Below are positions 1-7,282 of a stretch of DNA of 64,000 nucleotides, one piece after another. The position numbers and the translations under genes were made by a program. The notes under the pieces are model-generated. The model searched no databases. It was given only the letters and a program-made list of their open reading frames with translations, and was not told the DNA's origin. Position 1 is the stretch's first letter. Every line of letters starts with the position of its first letter. The DNA is from Mycobacterium ahvazicum (GTDB lineage: Bacteria; Actinomycetota; Actinomycetes; Mycobacteriales; Mycobacteriaceae), in NCBI RefSeq assembly GCF_900176255.2, contig NZ_FXEG02000002.1, positions 992,001 through 1,056,000 of the forward strand, given 5' to 3'.

Positions 1-76
1 GCAAGCGGCCGGCGAACGGACCCGCGATCAAGGTGCCCAGTTCGAGCACCCGGATGCCGTCCAGCGCACCCGTCAC
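1..76 (-). CDS. CaiB/BaiF family CoA-transferase, N-terminal fragment
   Basis: Partial gene whose start lies in the window and whose body runs off the left edge. The 25 visible codons begin with GTG at 76-74 and read M-T-G-A-L-D-G-I-R-V-L-E-L-G, then A-G-P-F-A-G-R. The pattern G-hydrophobic-V-L-[ED]-L...AGPFA is the classical opening of class III CoA-transferases (formyl-CoA transferase / CaiB / alpha-methylacyl-CoA racemase family), which move CoA between acyl groups or racemise acyl-CoAs. The GTG start shares four bases (GTGA) with the stop of the upstream hydrolase, so the two genes are probably translationally coupled in one catabolic operon. Substrate cannot be inferred from this fragment. 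Confidence 0.8.
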   Translation of the reverse strand, partial: MTGALDGIRVLELGTLIAGPFAGRL

Positions 77-1260
77 GGCGAGCTCGCGAATTCGTGCCGG
101 ATCAGCCAGTCGGTGACGACGTTGACGGCCTCGCGCAACTTGTCGCGCTGGTCCGGACCGGCGTAATAGTGTGTGGCACCAGGGATTTCGTACATCTCCT
201 TGTCGGAATGTCCGATCGCCTCGAACAGCCGCCGGGTGTGGCTGGGTGTGCAGGCGTCGTCGGCCAGGTTGCCGATCACCAGCGCAGGGATGGCGATATC
301 GCGACCGCAGTCCACTCCGTCGCCGCGGGCTTCGTCGTAGCTCCATTGCGACAGCCAGCCGCGCAGCGTCGAGAAGCGGGCCAGCCCGACCGGGCTCATG
401 TTCACCACCTGAGGATCACCCAGATAGCAGGTGCCCGGCGTGCGCTCGTTGGGATCCACGGTGGGATCCAGCCAGCGGGGATCAGCCATCGTGCCATGAA
501 CGACGAATCCGAACTCGTCGTCGGGGCGGCCCTGAGCGGTCAAATCAGCCAGCTTCTCTTTGGCCCATGCGGTGATGCGGCGGTTGCGGGCGATCTGCGC
601 TTGACGGTACCGGTCCAGGAACTCCTGGGGGTAGGGCGGCTGGTTGGGATTGTCGGGGGTGTACAGATCGAGCTCGGGATCGCGCTTGGTGGGGTCGGAT
701 TCGTCGAGGATGGACGCGTCCAGCCATTCGGTCAGCGTGCCGTGCCGGCTGATGTGCGCGGCCAACAGCATGATGCCGTCGGCGGCCGGCAGCTCCAGCT
801 TGGTCAGGTCCGGTCCGTCGCCGGTCGGGCTCGACGTGATCGTCGCGTGCTGGGCCTGCTGCTGGTAGAAGACCGACAGCGAGCCGCCCCCGCTCCATCC
901 CGCCAACACCACCTTGGGATAGCCCAGCCGGTTCTTGGCGTCCTTGATGCATTCCCCGAGATCCTCGACGACCTTCTCCATCAGCAACGCCGAATCCGTG
1001 CCGCGGAACCGGCTGTTGCAGTAGATGACGTGGTGGCCGGCCCGAGCCAGCGCGTTGATCATCGGAAGATAGGCGCCGCCGCCGATCGGGTGCATGAACA
1101 CCAGGACGGTGTCTGACGGCTTGTCTTTCGGCTTGAGCAGGTAGCTCTCCAGCACGGTGATCTCGGCCAGCCCGCCGTAAACGTCTCGGACGCTGGAATT
1201 GTTCTGGAAGGCAACAAGATACGGGATCCGGTCGTAGTCGTGCTTGACGGCTTGACTCAT
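73..1260 (-). CDS. alpha/beta hydrolase
   Basis: 395-residue cytoplasmic alpha/beta-hydrolase. The nucleophile elbow G-W-S-G-G puts the serine at about residue 123, after the strand VVLAG. An HPIGGG oxyanion-type loop lies near residue 57. A late acid (LADDACTP) and a His in GATHYYAGP complete a plausible catalytic triad near the C-terminus. The open frame continues upstream of the chosen ATG, but that part overlaps the dioxygenase gene. The ATG at 1260 overlaps the dioxygenase stop by one base (TGATG), which supports this start. Being sandwiched between a homogentisate-dioxygenase-like protein and a CoA-transferase suggests it hydrolyses an ester or ring-cleavage product in the same pathway; the substrate is inferred only. 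Confidence 0.8.
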   Translation of the reverse strand: MSQAVKHDYDRIPYLVAFQNNSSVRDVYGGLAEITVLESYLLKPKDKPSDTVLVFMHPIGGGAYLPMINALARAGHHVIYCNSRFRGTDSALLMEKVVEDLGECIKDAKNRLGYPKVVLAGWSGGGSLSVFYQQQAQHATITSSPTGDGPDLTKLELPAADGIMLLAAHISRHGTLTEWLDASILDESDPTKRDPELDLYTPDNPNQPPYPQEFLDRYRQAQIARNRRITAWAKEKLADLTAQGRPDDEFGFVVHGTMADPRWLDPTVDPNERTPGTCYLGDPQVVNMSPVGLARFSTLRGWLSQWSYDEARGDGVDCGRDIAIPALVIGNLADDACTPSHTRRLFEAIGHSDKEMYEIPGATHYYAGPDQRDKLREAVNVVTDWLIRHEFASSP

Positions 1261-2375
1261 CAGTGTTGTCCTAAATCGTTGGCCAGTACTTCGGGTGAGG
1301 GTGTCAGGCGCTTGCGGGTGTCGACGGCGATAACCTGCCAGTCGACCCGCGAGTGCTCGTCGAACTTGCGGCGGGCTCGTTCGCGGGCCTTCTCCGGCGC
1401 GCCGTGGTGAACCCCTTGCGGCGCATGGGTGATCAGGCCCGGCGGCATCGGGATGCCGTAGAGCGAGCCGCCGTGGAAGAACGCGATTTCGTCGTAGTCG
1501 ACGTTGCGGTGATACCAGGGAGTGCGTTCGGTGCCGGCAACGCCCTCGGCGGGCTTGGGCAGGAAGTTCATCACGTAGACACCGGTCGCCTGCATGAACA
1601 GGTGCACCGTCGGCGGCAGGTGAACGCTGTCGGAGGTGATCACGTTGTAGTCGTCGATGTTGAAGGTGAACGCGAAGTTGTCGCCGCGCCATCCTTCGAC
1701 GTCGAGTGGATTATGTTGGTAGACAAGCGTGGTCGTGCCGCCTTCTAGAACATCGCGGTGGAAGAGTTGGACCTCGTATTCGTCGCGGGCCCCCAACCCG
1801 GGGGGGTCGTCGATCGGAGCAGGCTCGGGAATGGTGGCCTGCGAAGGATCGAAGGGGAAGTGCCGGCCCAACGGGCCGGGCGGCGGCACCCGGAACTCGT
1901 CGGTGGCCTCGATCATCAGCAGCGTGGTTTCGCGATCCGGCACCTGACGCCAGGTGCAGGCCTTCGGGATGTAGACCCAGTCACCCTCGCGGTAGTGCAG
2001 CGGGCCGAACTCGGTCTCCAGCAGTCCGGTGCCGTGGTGGACGAACGACAGCAGATCGCCGTCGACATAGCGGGCGAAGTAGGGCATCGGCTCGCGGCGG
2101 CGGCTCAACAGAACGCGGCAGTCCTCGTTGCTGAACATCAGCAGCGGCACACCGTTGGCGTCGGTCGCATCGCTGGGCTTGAGCTCGCTGGACAGCACGT
2201 CGACCGGGCGCAGCGGTCCGGACGCTCGATAGGCGGTGGGGTCGTGGCGGCGGTAGATGTTGGCCGTGCGCCCGGTGAAACCGCCCCGGCCCAGCTCGTC
2301 GTCCTTGAGGCCGTCAAGGTCGGCGTGCAGGCGGCGCGGCGTCTTGCCTTTGCGCAGGTGAACGAACGATTCCAT
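1260..2375 (-). CDS. homogentisate 1,2-dioxygenase-like cupin protein
   Basis: 371 residues, bicupin architecture. The stretch YHRNVDYDEI resembles the homogentisate dioxygenase iron-site segment YHRNxMSEF, although the acidic residue sits one position later than in the human enzyme. A His-rich stretch (THAPQGVHHGAP) replaces the TPHGP iron-ligand region. It probably performs a Fe(II)-dependent ring cleavage of homogentisate or a related aromatic, but the altered ligand spacing means the substrate may differ. The start at ATG 2375 is preceded by GGGAG five bases upstream; the open frame extends further but without a good signal. It is the first gene of a three-gene operon with the hydrolase and CoA-transferase, with an inverted repeat 34 bases upstream. 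Confidence 0.72.
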   Translation of the reverse strand: MESFVHLRKGKTPRRLHADLDGLKDDELGRGGFTGRTANIYRRHDPTAYRASGPLRPVDVLSSELKPSDATDANGVPLLMFSNEDCRVLLSRRREPMPYFARYVDGDLLSFVHHGTGLLETEFGPLHYREGDWVYIPKACTWRQVPDRETTLLMIEATDEFRVPPPGPLGRHFPFDPSQATIPEPAPIDDPPGLGARDEYEVQLFHRDVLEGGTTTLVYQHNPLDVEGWRGDNFAFTFNIDDYNVITSDSVHLPPTVHLFMQATGVYVMNFLPKPAEGVAGTERTPWYHRNVDYDEIAFFHGGSLYGIPMPPGLITHAPQGVHHGAPEKARERARRKFDEHSRVDWQVIAVDTRKRLTPSPEVLANDLGQH

Positions 2376-2408
2376 GGCGACTCCCGGGCACGTCAGGCGA
2401 CCAAAACT

Positions 2409-2426
2409 GAAAGTGACATTACTTTC
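2409..2426. promoter_or_regulatory. candidate operator, inverted repeat GAAAGT-N6-ACTTTC
   Basis: Perfect 6-base inverted repeat with a 6-base spacer, about 34 bases upstream of the dioxygenase ATG in an otherwise featureless 145-base gap. Position and symmetry fit a dimeric repressor site for the dioxygenase/hydrolase/CoA-transferase operon. No regulator gene is adjacent, so the cognate protein is unknown. Confidence 0.4.
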
Positions 2427-2520
2427 TCTTTTGACCACGCACAAGAGCCGTCGTTATTGCCGGCTTGGCTTCGCGCAAAAGCCGGGCGACCCGCTCAGGC
2501 GCGCCTCGAACCGGCCGCCG

Positions 2521-3492
2521 CTAGTCGCGGACGCGCAGGACGACTTTTCCTTTGGCGGTGCGATTCTCCATCGAGGCGACGGCCGCGGCGGCCTGGTCCA
2601 GCGGGTAAACCTCCGGCTCCGGCGCCGCAAGCTTGCCCGAGGTGAGCAGGCGCTCCAGTCCGGCCCACTGTTCGTCCAGCGCGCCGGGATGCGTTGCCGT
2701 CCATGCGCCCCAGCCGACGCCGACGACGTCAATGTTATTGAGCAGCAGTCGGTTTACCTTCACCGTGGGGATCTCGCCGCCGGTAAAGCCGACGACCAGA
2801 AGCCGTCCGCCCGGAACAAGGGAGCGTAGGGAATCGGTGAACCGGTCACCGCCGACCGGGTCGACGACCATGTCGACGCCGCGGCCGCCGGTCAATTCCT
2901 TCACCGCATCTTTGAAGTTATCGGCCAGTACCACGTCGGTCGCGCCGGCCGCGGTGGCGATCCGGCCCTTCTCCTCCGTGCTGACCACCGCGATCGTGCG
3001 CGAGGCCCCGAGCGCCGGCGCCAAGCGCAGCGTCGAGGTTCCGATCCCGCCGGCCGCGCCGTGCACCAGCACGCTTTCGCCCTGTTGCAGGCGGCCACGA
3101 ACCGTCAGTGCGAAGTACACCGTCAGGTCGTTGAACAGCAGTCCGGCGCCCGCCTCGAAGCTCACGTTGTCCGGCAGCTTGAACGCCCGGTCGGGGGAGA
3201 GCACCGCGACCTCGGCCATACCGCCGGTCAGCATCGTCAGGCCGACGACCCGGTCGCCGGGACCCACGTGAGCGCCCGCCGGAGCCGAACGAACGACGCC
3301 GGCGATCTCGGCTCCCAGCACGAACGGCGGGTCCGGCCGGTACTGGTAGAGGCCGCGGGTCAGCAGTGCGTCCGGGAACGCGGCGCCGGCGGCATGCACC
3401 TCGACGACGATCCCGTCGCCGGTAGGCTCGTCGACCTCGCCCACCTCGATCGCGTCTGGGCCGTCTAGCCGCGTCACCCGTGCTGCACGCAT
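2521..3492 (-). CDS. fadB4: FadB4-type NADPH:quinone oxidoreductase (MDR family)
   Basis: 323 residues, the same length as M. tuberculosis FadB4 (Rv3141) as I remember it, and matching along its length. It is a medium-chain dehydrogenase/reductase of the zinc-independent quinone oxidoreductase type: an N-terminal GroES-like domain (residues 1-120), then a Rossmann domain with the NADPH loop HGAAGGIG near residue 145. The structural zinc-binding Cys cluster of alcohol dehydrogenases is absent. It likely reduces an enone, enoyl-CoA or quinone with NADPH. Start is ATG 3492. In M. tuberculosis fadB4 sits next to fadE23/fadE24; here an MDR paralogue, an aldo-keto reductase and a GNAT gene lie between them. 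Confidence 0.85.
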   Translation of the reverse strand: MRAARVTRLDGPDAIEVGEVDEPTGDGIVVEVHAAGAAFPDALLTRGLYQYRPDPPFVLGAEIAGVVRSAPAGAHVGPGDRVVGLTMLTGGMAEVAVLSPDRAFKLPDNVSFEAGAGLLFNDLTVYFALTVRGRLQQGESVLVHGAAGGIGTSTLRLAPALGASRTIAVVSTEEKGRIATAAGATDVVLADNFKDAVKELTGGRGVDMVVDPVGGDRFTDSLRSLVPGGRLLVVGFTGGEIPTVKVNRLLLNNIDVVGVGWGAWTATHPGALDEQWAGLERLLTSGKLAAPEPEVYPLDQAAAAVASMENRTAKGKVVLRVRD

Positions 3493-3555
3493 GCTGCCTC
3501 CATTGTCGATGGGGCCGGACGCCTCCGCCCAGCGCTCGAATAGCCTACTGCCAGC

Positions 3556-4554
3556 TCAGAATCCGCCGGCGACACGTACCACCGCGCGGCCCGAGTAGGT
3601 GCCCGCGCGCAGTTGATCCAAAATCTCGACCACGTCTTTCACATCGACGTCGTTGGCGACCGTGTCCAGGTGCCGCGGCTTGAGCGAGTCGCCCAGCAAC
3701 GCCCACAACTTGCGTCGGCGTGCAATGGGCATCAGCACCGAGTCCATGCCGAGCAGGGAGACGCCGCGCAGGATGAACGGCATCACCGTGGTGTGCAACG
3801 CGGGCCCACCGGTGAGACCGCTGGCCGCCACCGCCCCGCCGTAGTCGACCGTGCTGAGCACATCGGCGAGCGTCGCGCCCCCGACACAATCCACTGCGCC
3901 CGCCCAGCGCGCCTTGGCCAGCGGTCGCGGCTTGGCATCGGGGTCGGCGGGCAGCCGGCCGATAACCTCAGCAGCGCCAAGCTCTTTCAGCATTGCGGTG
4001 GCCGCTTCCTTACCGGTGGACGCGACCACCTGATAGCCCGCCGCCGCGAGTAGGTCCACGCTGACCGACCCGACACCACCGGAGGCGCCGGTGACGACGA
4101 TGGGCCCGGCGTCGAGCGCGATGCCCCAGTCGATCAGGGCCTGCACGCTCATCGCGGCGGTGAAGCCGGCGGTCCCGATGGCCGCACCCTCACGCGGGCT
4201 CAGTGCTCCCAGCGCCACCACCTGGTCGGCGGGCAGTCGCGCGTACTCGGCGTAGCCACCGTGATGGCCGGTGCCGATCGCGTACCCGTGGGCCAGCACC
4301 CTGTCTCCGACGCTGAAGTCCGGCGACTGCGATTCGACGACTTCGCCGGTGAGGTCGATGCCCGGCACGATCGGATAGTCGCGCACCACGCCGCCCTTGG
4401 GCGTCAGCGCCAGCGCGTCCTTGTAGTTGACGCTGGAATACAACACCCGGATCGTCACCTCACCGGGCGGCAGGTCGGCCGGGCTGAGCGTTTCGACCGA
4501 CGCCGTGATCCGATCACCATCTTGACGGGCTACCAGCGCCTGAAACGTGTCCAT
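3556..4554 (-). CDS. MDR oxidoreductase, acrylyl-CoA reductase (AcuI/YhdH) type
   Basis: 332 residues. The SSVNYKDALA motif near residue 40 and the glycine-rich loop VTGASGGVGS near residue 155 are hallmarks of the YhdH/YhfP/AcuI branch of medium-chain reductases, which lacks zinc and uses NADPH to reduce acrylyl-CoA or related enones. Start ATG 4554 is leaderless: a TAACGT -10 element lies six bases upstream on this strand. The divergent aldo-keto reductase begins only 22 bases away. Distinct from FadB4 in motif content; exact substrate unknown. Confidence 0.8.
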   Translation of the reverse strand: MDTFQALVARQDGDRITASVETLSPADLPPGEVTIRVLYSSVNYKDALALTPKGGVVRDYPIVPGIDLTGEVVESQSPDFSVGDRVLAHGYAIGTGHHGGYAEYARLPADQVVALGALSPREGAAIGTAGFTAAMSVQALIDWGIALDAGPIVVTGASGGVGSVSVDLLAAAGYQVVASTGKEAATAMLKELGAAEVIGRLPADPDAKPRPLAKARWAGAVDCVGGATLADVLSTVDYGGAVAASGLTGGPALHTTVMPFILRGVSLLGMDSVLMPIARRRKLWALLGDSLKPRHLDTVANDVDVKDVVEILDQLRAGTYSGRAVVRVAGGF

Positions 4555-4560
4555 ACGACG

Positions 4561-4570
4561 ACGTTAGCCT
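4561..4570. promoter_or_regulatory. overlapping back-to-back -10 elements of two leaderless genes
   Basis: On the minus strand TAACGT (4566-4561) is followed by six bases and the ATG at 4554. On the plus strand TAGCCT (4565-4570) is followed by six bases and the ATG at 4577. Both match TAnnnT with leaderless spacing, and the two hexamers share bases 4565-4566. RNA polymerase should not be able to open both at once. Confidence 0.6.
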
Positions 4571-4576
4571 CATCGT

Positions 4577-5434
4577 ATGGATCCCTTTCCCCTTGGTCGC
4601 TTTTCGGTAGCCCGCGTCGGCTTCGGGGCTATGCAACTGCCCGGTCCCGGGGTGATGGGTCCGCCACGTGATCGTGACGAGGCGCTGGCGGTGCTGCGCA
4701 GGGCCGTCGAACGCGGCGTCAACCACATCGACACCGCCCAGTTCTACGGCCCCGACGTCGCCAACGAGTTGATCCGCGAGGCGCTGCACCCGTATCCGCA
4801 AGATCTGGCATTAGTGAGCAAGGTCGGCGGGCGCCGCGATGACGCCGGCGCCTGGCTGCCGGTCGACGAGCCGTCGGAGCTGCGCCGCGACATCGAAACG
4901 AACTTGCGATCGCTCGGCGTCGACCAACTGGCGGCGGTCAATCTGCGACTGTTCGAAAGCGACGGCCCCGACCAGCTTTTCGATGACCAGCTCTCGGTGA
5001 TGATCGATGCCCGTGACGAGGGGCTGATCGGTGGCATCGGGCTGAGCAACATCAACCGCGAGCACCTGCTGCATGCGCTGGAGTGCACCGAGATTGACTG
5101 TGTGCAAAACGCTTTCAATCTGATTGACCGGGACTCCGCAGCGGTGCTTCAGGAGTGCACCAGGCGGGGAATCGCGTTCGTTCCGTTCTTTCCGTTGGGC
5201 GCGGCGTTCGTGCAGCCGAACCCGGTGCTCAGTCACGAGCTGGTGCAGCGCGCGGCGCAACGGCTCGGCCACACGCCCGCGCAGGTCGCGTTGGCATGGA
5301 CGCTGAGCGTGGCGCCGAACGTGCTGCTGATCCCCGGTACCTCGTCGCTGGGGCATCTCGAGGAGAACCTCGACGTTGCCTCGATCGAACTCGACGACGA
5401 CACCCGCGAGCAGCTGAACGCAGTCGCTGCCTGA
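4577..5434 (+). CDS. aldo/keto reductase
   Basis: 285 residues, normal length for the AKR superfamily (TIM barrel, NADPH-dependent carbonyl reduction). Visible landmarks are the N-terminal VGFGAMQLPGP strand, the NHIDTAQFYG segment carrying the catalytic Asp and Tyr (residues about 52-59), the LVSKVGG segment with the catalytic Lys near residue 79, and GLSN on the later barrel strand. The ATG is leaderless (TAGCCT six bases upstream). Its stop overlaps the ATG of the GNAT gene by one base, so the two are co-translated. Substrate unknown. Confidence 0.85.
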   Translation: MDPFPLGRFSVARVGFGAMQLPGPGVMGPPRDRDEALAVLRRAVERGVNHIDTAQFYGPDVANELIREALHPYPQDLALVSKVGGRRDDAGAWLPVDEPSELRRDIETNLRSLGVDQLAAVNLRLFESDGPDQLFDDQLSVMIDARDEGLIGGIGLSNINREHLLHALECTEIDCVQNAFNLIDRDSAAVLQECTRRGIAFVPFFPLGAAFVQPNPVLSHELVQRAAQRLGHTPAQVALAWTLSVAPNVLLIPGTSSLGHLEENLDVASIELDDDTREQLNAVAA

Positions 5435-5970
5435 TGCCGCCACGCGTTCGACGCGCGACTCCGGACGACGCCGCGGCGTGCGCCGACCTCTACCGGCCGT
5501 ACGTGCTGGACACTGCGATCACGTTCGAGACCGAGGTGCCGACGGTAGCAGAGTTCGCCGAGCGCATCGCCAAAGCGATTGCGACGCATGAATTTCTGGT
5601 GCTCGAGGTCGACGGGTGCATCGCGGGCTACGCCTACGCGCAGACGTGCAATCCCCGTGCCGCCTATCGATGGTCGGTTGAGACGAGCGTGTACGTCGCC
5701 CAGGACCGGCGTCACACCGGGGGTGGCCGGATGCTCTACACCGAACTGCTACAGCGGTTGGCGCAGCGCGGCTTTCGGCGGGCGTTCGCCGGCATCGCGC
5801 AACCCAACGAGGCCAGCAACGCGCTGCACGCGGCATTCGGCTTCCGCCCGGCCGGTGACTATCGGCGCGTCGGCTGGAAACTCGGCGCGTGGCACGACGT
5901 CACGTGGTGGCAGCTCGACCTGCTGGCGCCCGAGGACGAGGTCGACCCGCCGCGTCCGATCGTCAGTTAG
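5434..5970 (+). CDS. GNAT N-acetyltransferase (phosphinothricin/methionine-sulfone acetyltransferase-like)
   Basis: 178 residues. Typical GNAT fold: RRATPDDAAACADLYRPYV at the N-terminus, an ETSVYVAQDRRHTGGGRML core in which the acetyl-CoA pyrophosphate loop is R-R-H-T-G-G-G, and a C-terminal FGFRPAGDYRRVGWKLGAW segment characteristic of the PAT/MnaT subgroup that acetylates small amines such as phosphinothricin or methionine sulfoximine. The ATG overlaps the aldo-keto reductase stop (TGATG), which fixes the start. It ends 4 bases before a long hairpin shared with the convergent fadE23 gene. Native substrate unknown. Confidence 0.85.
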   Translation: MPPRVRRATPDDAAACADLYRPYVLDTAITFETEVPTVAEFAERIAKAIATHEFLVLEVDGCIAGYAYAQTCNPRAAYRWSVETSVYVAQDRRHTGGGRMLYTELLQRLAQRGFRRAFAGIAQPNEASNALHAAFGFRPAGDYRRVGWKLGAWHDVTWWQLDLLAPEDEVDPPRPIVS

Positions 5971-5974
5971 CGCT

Positions 5975-6036
5975 CGCCGAACGTGCACTCACTGCGAAAA
6001 AACGGCGTGAAATTCGCAGTGGCTTCACGCTCGGCG
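5975..6036. repeat. long imperfect inverted repeat between convergent genes (REP-like)
   Basis: Arms 5975-5998 and 6013-6036 are complementary at 20 of 24 positions and flank a 14-base loop. The arms begin CGCCGA and close around CACTGCGAA/TTCGCAGTG. It fills the space between the convergent GNAT and fadE23 stops, so it can act as a bidirectional terminator. The sequence resembles a dispersed intergenic hairpin I recall from M. avium-complex genomes; a genome-wide search would confirm this. Confidence 0.6.
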
Positions 6037-6048
6037 TAAGAGGACTCG

Positions 6049-7257
6049 CTACTTGAGTTCGGCGGAGGAGAGGCCCAGGAGCCGGCGTGCGACCACGAGC
6101 TGCTGGATTTGCTGGGTGCCTTCGAAGATGTCCATGATCTTCGAGTCACGTGCCCACTTCTCCAGCAGCGACTGCTCCGAATAGCCTGGGGTGCCGGCTA
6201 ATTCGACCGCTTTCAGCGTGACGTCGGTGCCCACTCGGCCAGCCTTGGCCTTGGCCATCGACGCTTCTTTGGAGTTGGGGATCTTGTTGTCGGCCTGCCA
6301 CGCCGCGCGCAGCGTCAGCTGGTAGGCCGACTCCCAGTCGGCCTCCATCCGCAGGAATTCGGCCGCAGCGGCGCTTTGGGCGTGCGCGGGCCTGTCATAG
6401 GAGATCTCGACCCCGGCCTCGGTCAGGATTTTGCGCAGCTCCTCCAGGGCGGCCCGGGCGATGCCGATGGCCATGCCGGCGACCACGGGCCGGGTGTTGT
6501 CGAAGGTCTCCATGACACCGGAAAATCCTTGGCCCGATTGGATTTCCGGGTTGCCGAGCAGGTTGTCCTTCGGGATCCGCGCGTTGTCGAACCGGATCGC
6601 GGCGGTGTCGGATCCCTTGATGCCGAGCTTCTTTTCCAGCCGTTCGACGGTGACACCGGGATGTTCGCGGGGCACGATGAACGACTTGATCGCCGGGCGA
6701 CCCTGCGACTTGTCCAGGGTCGCCCACACCACGATATGGGTGGCCCGCGAACCCGCTGTGACGTAGATCTTTTCGCCGTTGATCACGTACTCGTCGCCGT
6801 CCAGCTTGGCAGTGGTCGATACGGCAGCCGAGTCGGATCCGAAGCTGGGTTCGGTGATCGCCATCGCCGCCCAGACTCGGCCCAGCCGCTGCAACTGCTC
6901 GTCGGTGGCCACGCCGCTGATCGCCGCGTTGCCCAGACCCTGATAGGGCATCGACAGCATCATCGCCGCGTCACCCCAACTGGCCTCCATCGTCTGCAGC
7001 ACCGCCGCCATGTTGGAGCCGTTGCGGTTTTCTTCCTTGCTCTCACTGCTGCGGAACGCCTCGGCGCCGGCGAGTCCCACGGCATTGGATTCGGCGGCGC
7101 CGGAGAACAGGTTGGACAAGGTGTCCAGCTCCACCGGATAGGCGTGCTCGTGGACGTCGTACTTGCGGGCGATCGGGCGCATCATCTCCGCGGCGCCTTG
7201 GTGGGCCTTGTCGATCACCGCTTGCATCTTGCGGGGCAGTTCCAGATTGATTGCCAT
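6049..7257 (-). CDS. fadE23: acyl-CoA dehydrogenase FadE23
   Basis: 402 residues, FAD-dependent acyl-CoA dehydrogenase of fatty-acid or sterol-side-chain beta-oxidation; corresponds to M. tuberculosis Rv3140. The flavin-domain signature ITEPSFGSD and the C-terminal IFEGTQQIQ are visible. The Glu of that FEGT (about residue 379) is the position of the catalytic base in short/medium-chain enzymes. Start is ATG 7257; the open frame upstream belongs to the overlap with fadE24. The gene follows fadE24 by 25 bases on the same strand, consistent with an alpha2beta2 heteromeric dehydrogenase in which this subunit supplies the base. Substrate not known. Confidence 0.9.
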   Translation of the reverse strand: MAINLELPRKMQAVIDKAHQGAAEMMRPIARKYDVHEHAYPVELDTLSNLFSGAAESNAVGLAGAEAFRSSESKEENRNGSNMAAVLQTMEASWGDAAMMLSMPYQGLGNAAISGVATDEQLQRLGRVWAAMAITEPSFGSDSAAVSTTAKLDGDEYVINGEKIYVTAGSRATHIVVWATLDKSQGRPAIKSFIVPREHPGVTVERLEKKLGIKGSDTAAIRFDNARIPKDNLLGNPEIQSGQGFSGVMETFDNTRPVVAGMAIGIARAALEELRKILTEAGVEISYDRPAHAQSAAAAEFLRMEADWESAYQLTLRAAWQADNKIPNSKEASMAKAKAGRVGTDVTLKAVELAGTPGYSEQSLLEKWARDSKIMDIFEGTQQIQQLVVARRLLGLSSAELK

Positions 7258-7282
7258 GATTGATCTTTCGCTAGGGGACGAC

